NCBI GenBank assembly: GCA_027064305.1
Contig: JAMOPY010000046.1
Coordinates: forward strand, 1-62,449
Direction: 5' to 3'
DNA length: 62,449 nucleotides
DNA from: Methanobacteriota archaeon
GTDB lineage: Archaea; JAADCQ01; Methanopyri; Methanopyrales; Methanopyraceae
A program made the position numbers and the translations under genes. Below the pieces are notes generated by a model, which had not been told where the DNA came from, made no database searches, and worked only from the letters and a program-made list of their open reading frames with translations. This document shows, one piece after another, positions 49,430 through 58,254 of the stretch (positions are counted from its first letter, which is position 1; every line of letters starts with the position of its first letter).

Positions 49430-49444
49430 CTCGGCTTGGCCGAG
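49430..49444. repeat. Inverted repeat between atwA and abce1
   Basis: CTCGGC-TTG-GCCGAG, a perfect 6-bp stem followed on the plus strand by a pyrimidine tract, in the 117-bp gap 49333-49449 between convergent genes. It could terminate either transcript. The gap also carries four CTCATC/CTTCATC words (GATGAG on the minus strand) with no explanation found. Confidence 0.35.
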
Positions 49445-49449
49445 CCTCT

Positions 49450-51249
49450 TCATCCCTCGTAGAAGTACTCCCCGCGCCGCTTCTGCTCCCGATCCCGGTG
49501 GCTGCCCGGCTTGTTGGCCCGGGGGCGCCGCGTCTCCGGGTCGCGCCGGTACGTGACCCCCAGCTCGGACAGGAACCGGTTCATGGCCTCCCGCTTGCCC
49601 TCGGGAGGGTTCGCCCGTCCCTCCCGGCCCGGCTCGCCCTCGAAGACCATCATTCGATCGCTGATGTAGTCCAGCAGGAGCAGGTCGTGGTCCACCACGA
49701 TCGCCGCCGCCTCCCGGGCCTCGATCACCCGCCGGATCACCCGGGCCACGTTGATCCGCTCCTCCACGTCCAGGTAGGCGCTGGGCTCGTCCAGCAGGTA
49801 CAGGTCCGCGTCCCGGGACAGCGCCGCCGCCACGGCCACCCGCTGCAGCTCGCCACCGCTGAGCTCGTTGAGCGGTCGGTCCAGCAGGTACTCCAGGTCG
49901 AGCGGCTCCAGGATGTGGGATCGGTACCAGCTGGAGCCCCACTCGTCCCCGGCCGCCCGCTTCAGCGCGAGCTGCACGGGCTCCTCGGAGTCCACCTCCA
50001 GGTACTGGGGCTTGTACGACACCGTCACGTCCACGTCCAGCTCGCCCTCCGTCGGCTCCAGCACCCCGGCCAGCAGCTTGACGAAGGTGGTCTTACCGAT
50101 CGCGTTGGGCCCCAAGGCCCCCACGATCTCGCCCTCCCGGATCTCGCCCGGCTCCACGACCAGCCGGAACCCGCCGTCGTACTCCTTCACCAGCCGCCCG
50201 TACTCCACCAGCGTCTCCCGCTCACCGGCCTCCGCGTCGGCCGGCTTCTCCGGCAGCACCACCTCCTCGTCGCGGAATCGCACGTTCTCCGCCTCCAGGT
50301 ACCCCTTCAGGTACGCGTTGATGCCCTTGCCCACCCCCATCGGCTTGGAGACGATCCCGTAGGCCCCGCGCTTACCGTAGAGCACGTGCACCACGTCCGC
50401 GATGTAGTCCAGCGTGGCCAGGTCGTGCTCGATCACGAGCATGGGGATCTCTCGCTCCTCCACGATCTCCCGCAGGAGCCGCGCCAGCGTGAGCCGCTCC
50501 CGCACGTCCAGGTAGCTGCACGGCTCGTCCAGCACGATGAAGTCCGCCTCCCGGGACAGCGCGGCGACGATCGCCACCCGCTGCAGCTCGCCCCCGCTCA
50601 GCTCCGAAACGTCCCGGTCCAGCGCCCCGTCCAACCCCAGCCGCCGCGCGAGCTCGTCCGCGATCCCGAGCTCGTCCACGTCCTCCAGAACCTCCCGGAC
50701 CCGACCCTTCACCACCTTGGGCAGGGCCTCAACGTACTGGGGCTTGAGCACGGCGCGGAGCTCGCCGTCCGCGAGCCGGCGGAAGTGCTCCTGCAGCTCG
50801 GTGCCCGCGAACGCCCGGATGATCTCGTCCCAGTCCGGGTCGGCCTCCGGGTCGCCGAGGTTGGGCTTCAGCTCGCCCGTGAGGATCCTGGCGGAGGTCG
50901 TCTTGCCGATCGCGTTCCGACCGACGAGGCCCGTCACCCGGCCCGGCTTCGGGACCGGTAACCGGTACAGGCGGAAGCCTCCCTCCCCGTACCGGTGCAC
51001 GCACTCCCCCCCGAGCTCCTCGGGGAGCCGGACGACCTTGATCGCGTCGAACGGGCACTTCTGCGCGCAGATGCCGCACCCGGTGCAGAGCTCCTCGGAG
51101 ATCACCGGCTTACCCGAGTCCTCGTCGATCTGGATCGTCTCCTTCCCCGTCTTGACGCCCGGGCAGAACCGCTGGCACACGTAGTCGCACTTCGAACCGC
51201 CCTTGCACCGCTCGCGGTCGATGATCGCGACCCGGTCGATAGTCGTCAC
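49450..51249 (-). CDS. abce1: ABCE1 (RNase L inhibitor homolog), ribosome recycling ATPase
   Basis: 599 aa from GTG 51249. The N-terminal RLI/ferredoxin domain has CKGGSKCDYVCQRFCPG and CTGCGICAQKCPFDA (two 4Fe-4S clusters). The two ABC domains show GRNAIGKTT and GPNAIGKTT, each with LSGGELQR, and DEPCSYLDVRERL / DEPSAYLDVEERI. It splits ribosomes after termination or with Pelota. The C-terminal 35 residues are basic and family-typical. The upstream GGGGGTG overlaps the GTG start. Confidence 0.97.
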   Translation of the reverse strand: MTTIDRVAIIDRERCKGGSKCDYVCQRFCPGVKTGKETIQIDEDSGKPVISEELCTGCGICAQKCPFDAIKVVRLPEELGGECVHRYGEGGFRLYRLPVPKPGRVTGLVGRNAIGKTTSARILTGELKPNLGDPEADPDWDEIIRAFAGTELQEHFRRLADGELRAVLKPQYVEALPKVVKGRVREVLEDVDELGIADELARRLGLDGALDRDVSELSGGELQRVAIVAALSREADFIVLDEPCSYLDVRERLTLARLLREIVEEREIPMLVIEHDLATLDYIADVVHVLYGKRGAYGIVSKPMGVGKGINAYLKGYLEAENVRFRDEEVVLPEKPADAEAGERETLVEYGRLVKEYDGGFRLVVEPGEIREGEIVGALGPNAIGKTTFVKLLAGVLEPTEGELDVDVTVSYKPQYLEVDSEEPVQLALKRAAGDEWGSSWYRSHILEPLDLEYLLDRPLNELSGGELQRVAVAAALSRDADLYLLDEPSAYLDVEERINVARVIRRVIEAREAAAIVVDHDLLLLDYISDRMMVFEGEPGREGRANPPEGKREAMNRFLSELGVTYRRDPETRRPRANKPGSHRDREQKRRGEYFYEG

Positions 51250-51252
51250 CCC

Positions 51253-51522
51253 CTACGCCGGGTAGTTGTAGAAGTACGTCCAGGAAAGGAGCCAGGAGGC
51301 GAGGTACGCGCCCAGCCCGTAGGCCAGCCATCCCTTGGCCCCGCCGATCCGCTCCGCCTCCACCAGCCTCTCCAGGACCCTCCCCAGCAGGAACGGGACC
51401 GCCAGGAGGAGCGCGCCCAGGAGCGGTCCGCCGCGGATCGCCATCAGGTACCCGGCCAGGACCCCTAAACCCTCGTGGAGTAGGGCCAGGAGCAGCTTGT
51501 ACAGTGGGTCTCCACCGTTCAA
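51253..51522 (-). CDS. Small membrane protein upstream of abce1
   Basis: 89 aa from the start at 51522, ending 3 bp before abce1 on the same strand. Hydrophobic segments: LLLALLHEGLGVLAGYLMAI, PLLGALLLAVPFLLGRVL and WLAYGLGAYLASWLLSWTYF. Polar ends suggest three membrane helices. No family is recognised. The tight spacing implies an operon with abce1. Confidence 0.6.
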   Translation of the reverse strand: MNGGDPLYKLLLALLHEGLGVLAGYLMAIRGGPLLGALLLAVPFLLGRVLERLVEAERIGGAKGWLAYGLGAYLASWLLSWTYFYNYPA

Positions 51523-51626
51523 CCTCCCGCCTCCCCACGGGTCGCTCTCGGCGGGCGCGCCGCCGGTACCGATTTCTTTTTTGCCGTGATCCGGTTCATG
51601 GGGCGAGGAGCGCAGGGGGGCTGCGG

Positions 51627-52808
51627 TTGAAGGTTTTCGAGCAGCCCGTGGAGGAGATCATGACCCCGGCGGAGAAGGTCATCACGGCGGATCCGGACGA
51701 GCCCATCTCGAAGATCTTCGCGAAGATGGAGCGGTACGGGGTCAAGGAGATCCCGCTCGTCCGGGACGGTGAGGTGGTAGGCATCGTCTCGTACTACGAC
51801 GTGGTGGACGCGCACGTTGTCTCGGATCCCTCCTCGGTTAAATCGGAAACGCTGAAGATCAAGCCGGAAACCATCACCCCGGACACGCTCATCGTGGAGG
51901 CGATCACGGAGATGCTGGACTCGGGCCTCCGGGCGCTGCCCGTGGTCGAGGACGGGGAGTTCGCGGGCCTCGTCACGGAGTACGACATCATCGACGTGGC
52001 GCGCGAGTCGGAGCGGCTGGAGGAGATCGACGCGCGCGAGATCATGAACTCGCCGCCGATCACGATCCACGAGGACGAGACGATCGCGAAGGCCCGGGCC
52101 CTGATGCGCGATCACGGGATCAGCCGGCTCCCCGTGGTGAACGACGAGAACAAGCTCCGGGGCATCGTGACGACCACGGACATCATCCGCGAGGTGATCA
52201 AGCCGATCACGCGCCTGGGCAAGACGGACCGGAAGGGGGAGAAGGTGCCCGCCTTCGGCCACCCGGTGAAGAGCATCATGAGCTCCCCGTGCATTCGGTC
52301 GGAGCCGGACGAGACCGTCGTCGACCTGTGCGAGAAGATCGTCGAACATCGGATCCGAGGCATGCCGATCGTCAACCAGCTGGAGGAACCCATCGGCGTC
52401 GTGACGCGGCGCGACATCCTGCGGAAGATCCCGGAGCTGATGCGCCAGCGGGGCGTGTTCGTCTCGCTCAAGGGCGTCGAGGACGTGGACGACTTCACCC
52501 TCGTCATCCTGCGCAAGTCGATCGCGGCCGCGATTCAGAAGCTCGCCTCCATGCGACCCACCATCGAGGCGGCGGAGGTGCACGTCAAGCGGTACCACGA
52601 GGAGGGTAACCGCCACAAGTACTCGGTCCGCATCCACGTGAAGGACGCGCGCAACGTGATCTCCGTGAAGGCGCACGACTGGGACCTCATCACCGCCCTG
52701 AAAAAGGCCATCCGGCACCTGCTTCGGGAGACGCTGGGCGAGGAGGAGAAGGAGGAGACCGTGCAGCGGAGGGAGGCGCTGAAGGCCAAGCTGCAGCGGG
52801 GCGAGTAG
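51627..52808 (+). CDS. CBS-domain protein fused to HPF/S30AE-like domain, probable ribosome hibernation factor
   Basis: 393 aa from TTG 51627 with GGGGGG 6 nt upstream. Four CBS repeats are visible (EIMTPAEKVITADPDEPISKI; LKIKPETITPDTLIVEAI; EIMNSPPITIHEDETIAKA; SIMSSPCIRSEPDETVVDLC), forming two Bateman modules that sense adenine nucleotides. The C-terminus from about residue 275 (FTLVILRKSIAAAIQKLASM ... VHVKRYHEEGNRHKYSVRIHV) has the alpha-beta plan of HPF/S30AE. Archaeal CBS-HPF proteins have been linked to ribosome hibernation; the call here is by architecture. Confidence 0.8.
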   Translation: MKVFEQPVEEIMTPAEKVITADPDEPISKIFAKMERYGVKEIPLVRDGEVVGIVSYYDVVDAHVVSDPSSVKSETLKIKPETITPDTLIVEAITEMLDSGLRALPVVEDGEFAGLVTEYDIIDVARESERLEEIDAREIMNSPPITIHEDETIAKARALMRDHGISRLPVVNDENKLRGIVTTTDIIREVIKPITRLGKTDRKGEKVPAFGHPVKSIMSSPCIRSEPDETVVDLCEKIVEHRIRGMPIVNQLEEPIGVVTRRDILRKIPELMRQRGVFVSLKGVEDVDDFTLVILRKSIAAAIQKLASMRPTIEAAEVHVKRYHEEGNRHKYSVRIHVKDARNVISVKAHDWDLITALKKAIRHLLRETLGEEEKEETVQRREALKAKLQRGE

Positions 52809-52836
52809 CCCCCACCGTCCCGGGCGGGGCCCTCAG

Positions 52837-54849
52837 GTGCGAGCCTGGTCCAAGGACGCGATGACCTCCTTCGACGCCCGCGCCGCCGCCCGCGAGCTTC
52901 ACTCCTTCCTGGAAGGGGCCCTGATCGACAAGGTCTACCAGGTGGACGAGGGCGAGCTGAAGGTCAAGCTCCACGTGCCCGGGCTGGGCTCGCACTACCT
53001 GGCCATCGAGCCCGGCCGGCGCGTCCACTTAACGTGGCGCCCCAAACCCAGCCCGGACAGCCCCACCCCCGCCGCCCAGGCCCTGCGCAAGGTGCTCAGC
53101 GGGGACCGGATCGAGTCCGTCTCCCAGGTCGAGTTCGATCGGATCCTCAGGTTCGACCTGCGCTCCGGGCGCCGCGTGTACGTGGAGCTCTTGCCCAAGG
53201 GAACCCTGGCCGTCGTCGATGAGGACGGCGTGATCGAGCAGGCCTTCCCGGCCCGACGCTTCCGGGATCGCGCGGTGGTCCCCGGCGAGGAGTACCGGAC
53301 GCCCGAGCCCCCTCCCAACCCCTACGAGCTGGACGAGGACGAGTTCCTGAGGCTGCTGCTGGAGTCCGAGCGCGACGTGGTCCGGACCCTCGCCGTCGAG
53401 GTGGGGCTGGGTGGCCTCTACGCCGAGGAGGTGCTCCTGCGGGCCGGCCTGTTCGGGGAGCGGGAGCGGCACGCTTCCGAGCTCGGGCGGGAGGATCTGA
53501 GGGAGCTGTACGAGACGCTCCGGGACCTGCTGGGCCAGGTCTCCTCGGGCGACCTACGCCCGACCCTGTACGAGGTGGAGGAGGGGTACGTTGACGCGAC
53601 GCCCGTTCCGCTGGAGCGGTACCGGGAGGAGGGCGTCGAGCTGGTGGAGAAGGACACGTTCCAGCGGGCCCTGGACGAGTACTACGTGGGCGAGTTCCTG
53701 GCCCGGGAGGAGGAGAAGGCGCGGGAGGAGTGGGAGCGGGAGAGGAGGAGGCTGGAGCGTACGATCGAGCGGCAGCGGGAGAGCGTGGAACGGTTGGAGG
53801 CGAAGGCCCGGCGGCTCCGGGAGCGCGCGAACGCGCTCTACATGAACTATCAGTTGGTCGATGGGATCCTGCGGGAGCTGCGGCGGGCGGAGGAGAAGGG
53901 GTACTCCCTGGAGGAGATCAAGCGGAGGATCCTGGAGGCCAAGGGGTCCGGGATCGAGGAGGTCGAGCGGATTGTGGACGTGGACGTTGACAACCGGCGC
54001 GTGATCCTGAGGCTGGAGGGGGAGGACGGCGAGGTCACCGTCCCCGTGCCGCTGGACGAGGACGTGCACTCCGTCGCCTCCAGGCTGTTCGACAGGGCCA
54101 AGGAGCTGGAGCGGAAGGCCGAGCGGGCCCGGGAGGTGCTCGAGGAGAAGGAGCGCGAGCTGGAGCGGCTGCTGGAGGAGGGGCCGCCGGAGGTTCGGCT
54201 GGAGGAGCTGACCGTTCGGCTGACGAAGCGGCGGAAGAAGGCGTGGTACGAGCGGTTCCGGTGGTTCATCTCCTCGGACGGATTCATCGTCATCGGGGGC
54301 TCGGACGCGCACACGAACGAGCTGATCCTGCGGCGCTACCTCGAGGATCACGACATCCTGGTGCACGCGCACGTGCACGGCGCGCCGCACGTCGTGATCA
54401 AGACGGAGGGTAAGGAGGTGCCGGAGCGCACGCTGCGGGAGGCGGCCGTGTTCGCGGCCTCGTACTCGAGGGCGTGGCGGTGGGGGCTGCGGGCCGCGGA
54501 CGTTTACTGGGTGCCGGCCGAGCAGGTGGACAAGTCGGCCGAGGCGCCGCACGGTGGAGCGATCATCCGGGGACGGCGGAACTGGTTCCGGCGCGTGGAG
54601 CTGGAGGTGGCCGTGGGCATCCAGGAGGTCGAGGGGGGTTACCGGGTGATGGGCGGGCCGGTGTCCGCGGTGAAGCGGCACTGCCTGACGTACGGGGTGA
54701 TGGTGCCGGGCGAGGAGAAGAAGTCGGCCGTGGCCAAGCGGCTGTTCGAGACGTTCAAGGAGGAGGTGGAGGACCTGCGACGCTACGTGACCGTGGACGA
54801 CATCATGCGCGCCATGCCGCCGGGCAAGGCCCGGTTGGTGGAGTCCTAG
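52837..54849 (+). CDS. rqcH: RqcH/NEMF family ribosome quality-control factor
   Basis: 670 aa from GTG 52837 (MTSFDARAAAREL at ATG 52861 is an alternative). The NFACT-N domain has MTSFDARAA (D13) and the conserved Asp-Arg pair at 101-102 (EFDRILRF). Two coiled-coil stretches (about 290-345 and 410-450) surround helix-hairpin elements. The NFACT-R domain has RWFISSDGFIVIGGSDAHTNELIL and HVHGAPHVVIKT. It binds split large subunits carrying peptidyl-tRNA and adds C-terminal tails. Its TAG stop shares CTAG with the convergent purO stop. Confidence 0.93.
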   Translation: MRAWSKDAMTSFDARAAARELHSFLEGALIDKVYQVDEGELKVKLHVPGLGSHYLAIEPGRRVHLTWRPKPSPDSPTPAAQALRKVLSGDRIESVSQVEFDRILRFDLRSGRRVYVELLPKGTLAVVDEDGVIEQAFPARRFRDRAVVPGEEYRTPEPPPNPYELDEDEFLRLLLESERDVVRTLAVEVGLGGLYAEEVLLRAGLFGERERHASELGREDLRELYETLRDLLGQVSSGDLRPTLYEVEEGYVDATPVPLERYREEGVELVEKDTFQRALDEYYVGEFLAREEEKAREEWERERRRLERTIERQRESVERLEAKARRLRERANALYMNYQLVDGILRELRRAEEKGYSLEEIKRRILEAKGSGIEEVERIVDVDVDNRRVILRLEGEDGEVTVPVPLDEDVHSVASRLFDRAKELERKAERAREVLEEKERELERLLEEGPPEVRLEELTVRLTKRRKKAWYERFRWFISSDGFIVIGGSDAHTNELILRRYLEDHDILVHAHVHGAPHVVIKTEGKEVPERTLREAAVFAASYSRAWRWGLRAADVYWVPAEQVDKSAEAPHGGAIIRGRRNWFRRVELEVAVGIQEVEGGYRVMGGPVSAVKRHCLTYGVMVPGEEKKSAVAKRLFETFKEEVEDLRRYVTVDDIMRAMPPGKARLVES

Positions 54850-55451
54850 CCCCGGTTTCGCCCCTCGAGCCGCCACTCGTCCCCGGCTCGCCTCGCCACG
54901 ACCGCGCAGACGAAGTGGTCGAACGACGCGACCGGATCGATCTCGAGCGGGTCGTCGTCGGTGAGCCTCACGTTGGGTTCCCTGGGCACGGTCGAGTACT
55001 CGCCGTAGACCGAGAGTAGGTACCCCTCCCCGTCCCCCGGTTCGACTCGAACGAAGGCGATCTCGTCGGGCGCCGCCTTCCCGAGCCACGCGCTCCTCCC
55101 GTCGGTCACCAGGCCGATGCGTGGGGTTCCGTACTCGTCGTGCTCGTAATCCATGGCGAGGGTCACGGAGGCCAGGGCCTCACGGGGCGGCACCCCGTCC
55201 TCCAGCTTGTCCGCGATGGGGACGGTCTGCGCCCCGTTGGTTAGCACCAGGTGCCGATTCACGACCCGGGCGCACGGGTAGACGACGTACGGGTTCTCGA
55301 CCGCGTACTCCGGATCCTCCGGCACGATGTGCGCCTCGTCGTCGGACACCCGGGCCCGCCGGTCGGGGAAGCTGCGGCTGCACACCCCGTAGACGGCGAT
55401 CGGCGTTCCCGACTCCGTCCGACCGAACAGCAGGAACCGGCCCACGTACAT
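54846..55451 (-). CDS. purO: Archaeal IMP cyclohydrolase
   Basis: 201 aa from ATG 55451. MYVGRFLLFGRTESGTPIAVYGVCSRSFPDRRA at the N-terminus, then NRHLVLTNGAQT and ALASVTLAMDYEHDEYGTPRI, match archaeal PurO, which closes the IMP ring in purine synthesis. It lies 6 bp after fumB in the same leftward operon. Confidence 0.93.
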   Translation of the reverse strand: MYVGRFLLFGRTESGTPIAVYGVCSRSFPDRRARVSDDEAHIVPEDPEYAVENPYVVYPCARVVNRHLVLTNGAQTVPIADKLEDGVPPREALASVTLAMDYEHDEYGTPRIGLVTDGRSAWLGKAAPDEIAFVRVEPGDGEGYLLSVYGEYSTVPREPNVRLTDDDPLEIDPVASFDHFVCAVVARRAGDEWRLEGRNRG

Positions 55452-55457
55452 CGAGGC

Positions 55458-56006
55458 TCACCCGGTCTCCTTCCAGGAGAGCTCGTTCCCGTGGGCGTCG
55501 ACCGTGACGATGAGGGGACCGAACTCGCGGACCTCCAGGATCCACATGGCCTCCGGCACGCCCAGGTCCCGCCAGCACACGTCCCGGATCCGCTCCACGC
55601 GCTCGGAGAGCAGCGCCGCGCACCCGCCCGGGGCCGTCAGGTACACGGCCCGCCCCTTCATGAGCTTCGGGGCCTCGGGGCCCATGCCGCCCTTCCCCAC
55701 GATGACTCGGACGCCCGCCTCCAGCACGTCCTCCAGGTACTTGGCCATCCTCGTGCTCGTGGTGGGTCCCACGACGACGAGCTCGTAGTCGCCGTCCCGC
55801 TTGCGGACGACGGGGCCGGCGTGGAAGATGGCGGCGCGGTCCAGGTCGACGGGCGGCTCGCGCCCCTCGTCGAACATGCGCTGGTGGGCCTTGTCTCGGG
55901 CGGTGATCAGCGTCCCGTTCAGGTAGACCACGTCGCCAACCTTGAGCTCGAGCAGCCTGTCCGGGTCCCGCACGGGCACGGTCAGCCGGTGCTCGCTCGG
56001 GCTCAC
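55458..56006 (-). CDS. fumB: Class I fumarate hydratase, beta (C-terminal) subunit
   Basis: 182 aa from GTG 56006, overlapping fumA by GTGA. VGDVVYLNGTLITARDKAHQRM, FHAGPVV, VVGPTTSTRMAKYLEDVLEAGVRVIVGKGGMG and YLTAPGGCAALLS are typical of the beta subunit of two-subunit fumarase or tartrate dehydratase. With FumA it hydrates fumarate to malate. Next to por and pheA, fumarase in the partial reductive TCA branch is the best reading. Confidence 0.9.
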   Translation of the reverse strand: MSPSEHRLTVPVRDPDRLLELKVGDVVYLNGTLITARDKAHQRMFDEGREPPVDLDRAAIFHAGPVVRKRDGDYELVVVGPTTSTRMAKYLEDVLEAGVRVIVGKGGMGPEAPKLMKGRAVYLTAPGGCAALLSERVERIRDVCWRDLGVPEAMWILEVREFGPLIVTVDAHGNELSWKETG

Positions 56007-56920
56007 TCCACCTCGCCCCTCGGGTAGTCGTCCTGAACGATCTCGTAAAACCCGTCAGGGTAGATGATGGCCGTGGCCCTGCGGTTCGCCCAGCACTGGA
56101 TGTTGACCGCCACGGGCAGGCCGGCCGTGTGGGTGTAGGCCATCTCGATGTTCACGGCGAGGGCGGTCGTGTCCCCGCCGAGCCCCATGGGTCCGATTCC
56201 GAGCTCGTTCACGGCGTCCAGCAGCCGCTCCTCGAGGTCGGCGAGGGCGGGATCGGGATTGCGGACGTTGAGGGGCCGGAAGAGGGCGAGCTTGGCCAGG
56301 AACGCCGCCTCCTCGATGGTGCCGCCCACGCCCACCCCGAGCACGATGGGCGGGCACGGCATCCCGCCGGCCCGCTTCACGGTGTCCAGCACGAAGTCCC
56401 AGATCCCGCTGAGCCCCTCCGTGGGGAGCAGTCGGGTCACGGCGCTGGAGTTCTCGGAGCCGAACCCCTTGGGCATGAAGTGGAGGCGCAGCTCCTCCCC
56501 CTTGGTCGGGACGAACCGGATCACGGGCGCCCGGCGCCCGGTGTTGTCGCCGGTGTTCTCCCGGGTGATGGGGTGAACCACGTTGGGTCGGAGGGGGATC
56601 TCCTCGGTCGCGCGCTGCACGCCCCTCTTGATGCCCTTCTGAATGGTCTCGGCGAGCCGGACGGGGAAGCGGCGTCCCACCTCCGCGATCACCGTGATCA
56701 GTCCCGTGTCCTGGCACATGGGTACCTCCTTTTCCCTCGCGATCCGGACGTTCTCGAGGATGGCGTCCAGGATCATCCGGGCCCTCTCGTTGCTCTCCTC
56801 CTCGCGGGCGCGCTCCAGGGACTCCATCACGTCTTCGGGCAGGCGGGTCTCGGCCACCCTGAGCGCCTCAACGGTGGCCTCGGCGATGCTCTCCACGAGC
56901 TCCTCCTCCGACTCCGACAC
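56003..56920 (-). CDS. fumA: Class I fumarate hydratase, alpha (N-terminal) subunit
   Basis: 305 aa from GTG 56920, preceded by GGGGTG with 6-nt spacing; GTG 56929 is the in-frame alternative. The Fe-S ligands are in KEVPMCQDTG, MPCPPIVLGVGVGG and VNIQCWANRRA, and NVVHPITRENTGDNTGRRAPVI is conserved. It forms the [4Fe-4S] dehydratase with FumB. The gene start overlaps porF by 53 bp. Confidence 0.92.
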   Translation of the reverse strand: MSESEEELVESIAEATVEALRVAETRLPEDVMESLERAREEESNERARMILDAILENVRIAREKEVPMCQDTGLITVIAEVGRRFPVRLAETIQKGIKRGVQRATEEIPLRPNVVHPITRENTGDNTGRRAPVIRFVPTKGEELRLHFMPKGFGSENSSAVTRLLPTEGLSGIWDFVLDTVKRAGGMPCPPIVLGVGVGGTIEEAAFLAKLALFRPLNVRNPDPALADLEERLLDAVNELGIGPMGLGGDTTALAVNIEMAYTHTAGLPVAVNIQCWANRRATAIIYPDGFYEIVQDDYPRGEVE

Positions 56921-57344
56921 CTCGACCACCCCGGATCCGGGCGAGGGTGCGGGCGGTTCGGTAGCGGGCCCAGAGCGCGCGTTCCGGGAGCCGCGCGGTC
57001 GTGGCGGCGCCGGGGATCGGGCAGGCCTCGACGCAGGGTGGGTACTCCCGGTCCGGGCATCCGTCGCACTTGACGGCGCCATCGTCGCGGATCACGATAC
57101 CGTTGACCGGGCAGGCCTCGACGCACCGACCGCAGGCCGTGCACCGGTCGGTGTCGACGCGGAGCGTGTCCCCGACGGGCACGATGGCTTGCACGGGGCA
57201 GGCCTCGGCGCAGGGGGCGCGCTCAGGGTGGCAGTGAACGCACTTGACGGGGCGGCCGTGCTCGATGCGGACGGCGCCCTTCGGGCAGGCCTCGACGCAC
57301 CGACCGCACCCTACGCACTCGGGCAGGCCGGTCCAGACCTTCAC
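56868..57344 (-). CDS. porF: Polyferredoxin associated with pyruvate oxidoreductase
   Basis: 158 aa from GTG 57344 (GTGA overlap with porB). Four cysteine clusters are present: [37 protein letters not shown] and [16 protein letters not shown], enough for four [4Fe-4S] centres in two HCP-type repeats. Methanogen por operons carry PorE/PorF electron-transfer ferredoxins at this place; only one is present here. The last 25 residues (Gly/Arg-rich) overlap fumA and may be non-functional. Confidence 0.8.
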   Translation of the reverse strand: MKVWTGLPECVGCGRCVEACPKGAVRIEHGRPVKCVHCHPERAPCAEACPVQAIVPVGDTLRVDTDRCTACGRCVEACPVNGIVIRDDGAVKCDGCPDREYPPCVEACPIPGAATTARLPERALWARYRTARTLARIRGGRGVGVGGGARGEHRRGHR

Positions 57345-58243
57345 CGCTCTCGCTCCAGTCTCTCCAGCTCCTCCCACTGTTCATCCACCATCCTCTGGAT
57401 CTCTTCGATCTCCTCCTCCGTCAGGTGCTGGAAGCGCTTCTGCCGCTTGAGGTACTCCTCCACGGGCTTCCGCTCCCTGGGCCGGTAGGTTAGCCGGAAC
57501 TCCCCGTCCTCGACCTCGTACAGGACCCACATCCCGGTGTCCACGGCCAGCTCTCCGATCTCCACGGTCTCGGAGGAGTCGTAGCCCCAGCCGGGCGGGC
57601 ACGGGCAGAGGACGTGGATGTAGGCGGGCCCATCCGTCTCCTTGGCCTTCTCCACCTTCTTGATGAGATCCTGGGGGTGCGAGATGCAGGCGGTGGCGAC
57701 GTAGGGGACGCCGTGGTCGACCATGATCCGGGGCATGTCCTTCTTGGGACGCATCTCGCCGCGCCAGACCTTGCCCGCGGGGGTGGTGGTCGTGGCCGCG
57801 TAGGGCGGGGTGGCGCCGCTGCGCTGCACGCCGGTGTTCATGTAGGCCTCGTTGTCGTAGCAGATGTACACGACGTTGTGCCCGCGTTCCGCCATCCCGG
57901 ACAGGGCCTGGAAGCCGATGTCGACGGTGCCCCCGTCGCCCGAGAAGACGGCGACGGTCACGTCCTCCCTGTCGAGCGCCTTCAGGGCGCGCTCCACGCC
58001 GGAGGCGACCGCGGCGGCGTTCTCGAAGGCCACGTGGATCCAGGGGACCTCCCACGCGGTCTCGGGGTACGGGGTGGTGGTCACCTCGATGCAGCCGGTG
58101 GAGGTGACGACGATGGTGTTCCGCCCGAGCGCCTTGAGGCACAGTCGGACGCACAGGGCGGATCCGCAACCGGCGCAGGCGCGGTGTCCGGGGGCGAGCA
58201 GCTCCTCCTTGGGAATGGGCAGCCTGGGCTTCCGCCCGCTCAA
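57341..58243 (-). CDS. porB: Pyruvate:ferredoxin oxidoreductase, beta subunit
   Basis: 300 aa from TTG 58243, 6 nt after [24 protein letters not shown] (Fe-S cysteines), [31 protein letters not shown] and [16 protein letters not shown] (TPP-binding GDG...N) are diagnostic. It synthesises pyruvate from acetyl-CoA and CO2 in autotrophic methanogens. Confidence 0.96.
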   Translation of the reverse strand: MSGRKPRLPIPKEELLAPGHRACAGCGSALCVRLCLKALGRNTIVVTSTGCIEVTTTPYPETAWEVPWIHVAFENAAAVASGVERALKALDREDVTVAVFSGDGGTVDIGFQALSGMAERGHNVVYICYDNEAYMNTGVQRSGATPPYAATTTTPAGKVWRGEMRPKKDMPRIMVDHGVPYVATACISHPQDLIKKVEKAKETDGPAYIHVLCPCPPGWGYDSSETVEIGELAVDTGMWVLYEVEDGEFRLTYRPRERKPVEEYLKRQKRFQHLTEEEIEEIQRMVDEQWEELERLERER

Positions 58244-58254
58244 CCCGGGCCCCC

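Noticed and set aside
51230-51255. A third ATC start, for abce1 (ATC four codons in, after GGGGGTG)
   Set aside because: An in-frame GTG exists at 51249 and gives an acceptable start, so the case is not compelling.
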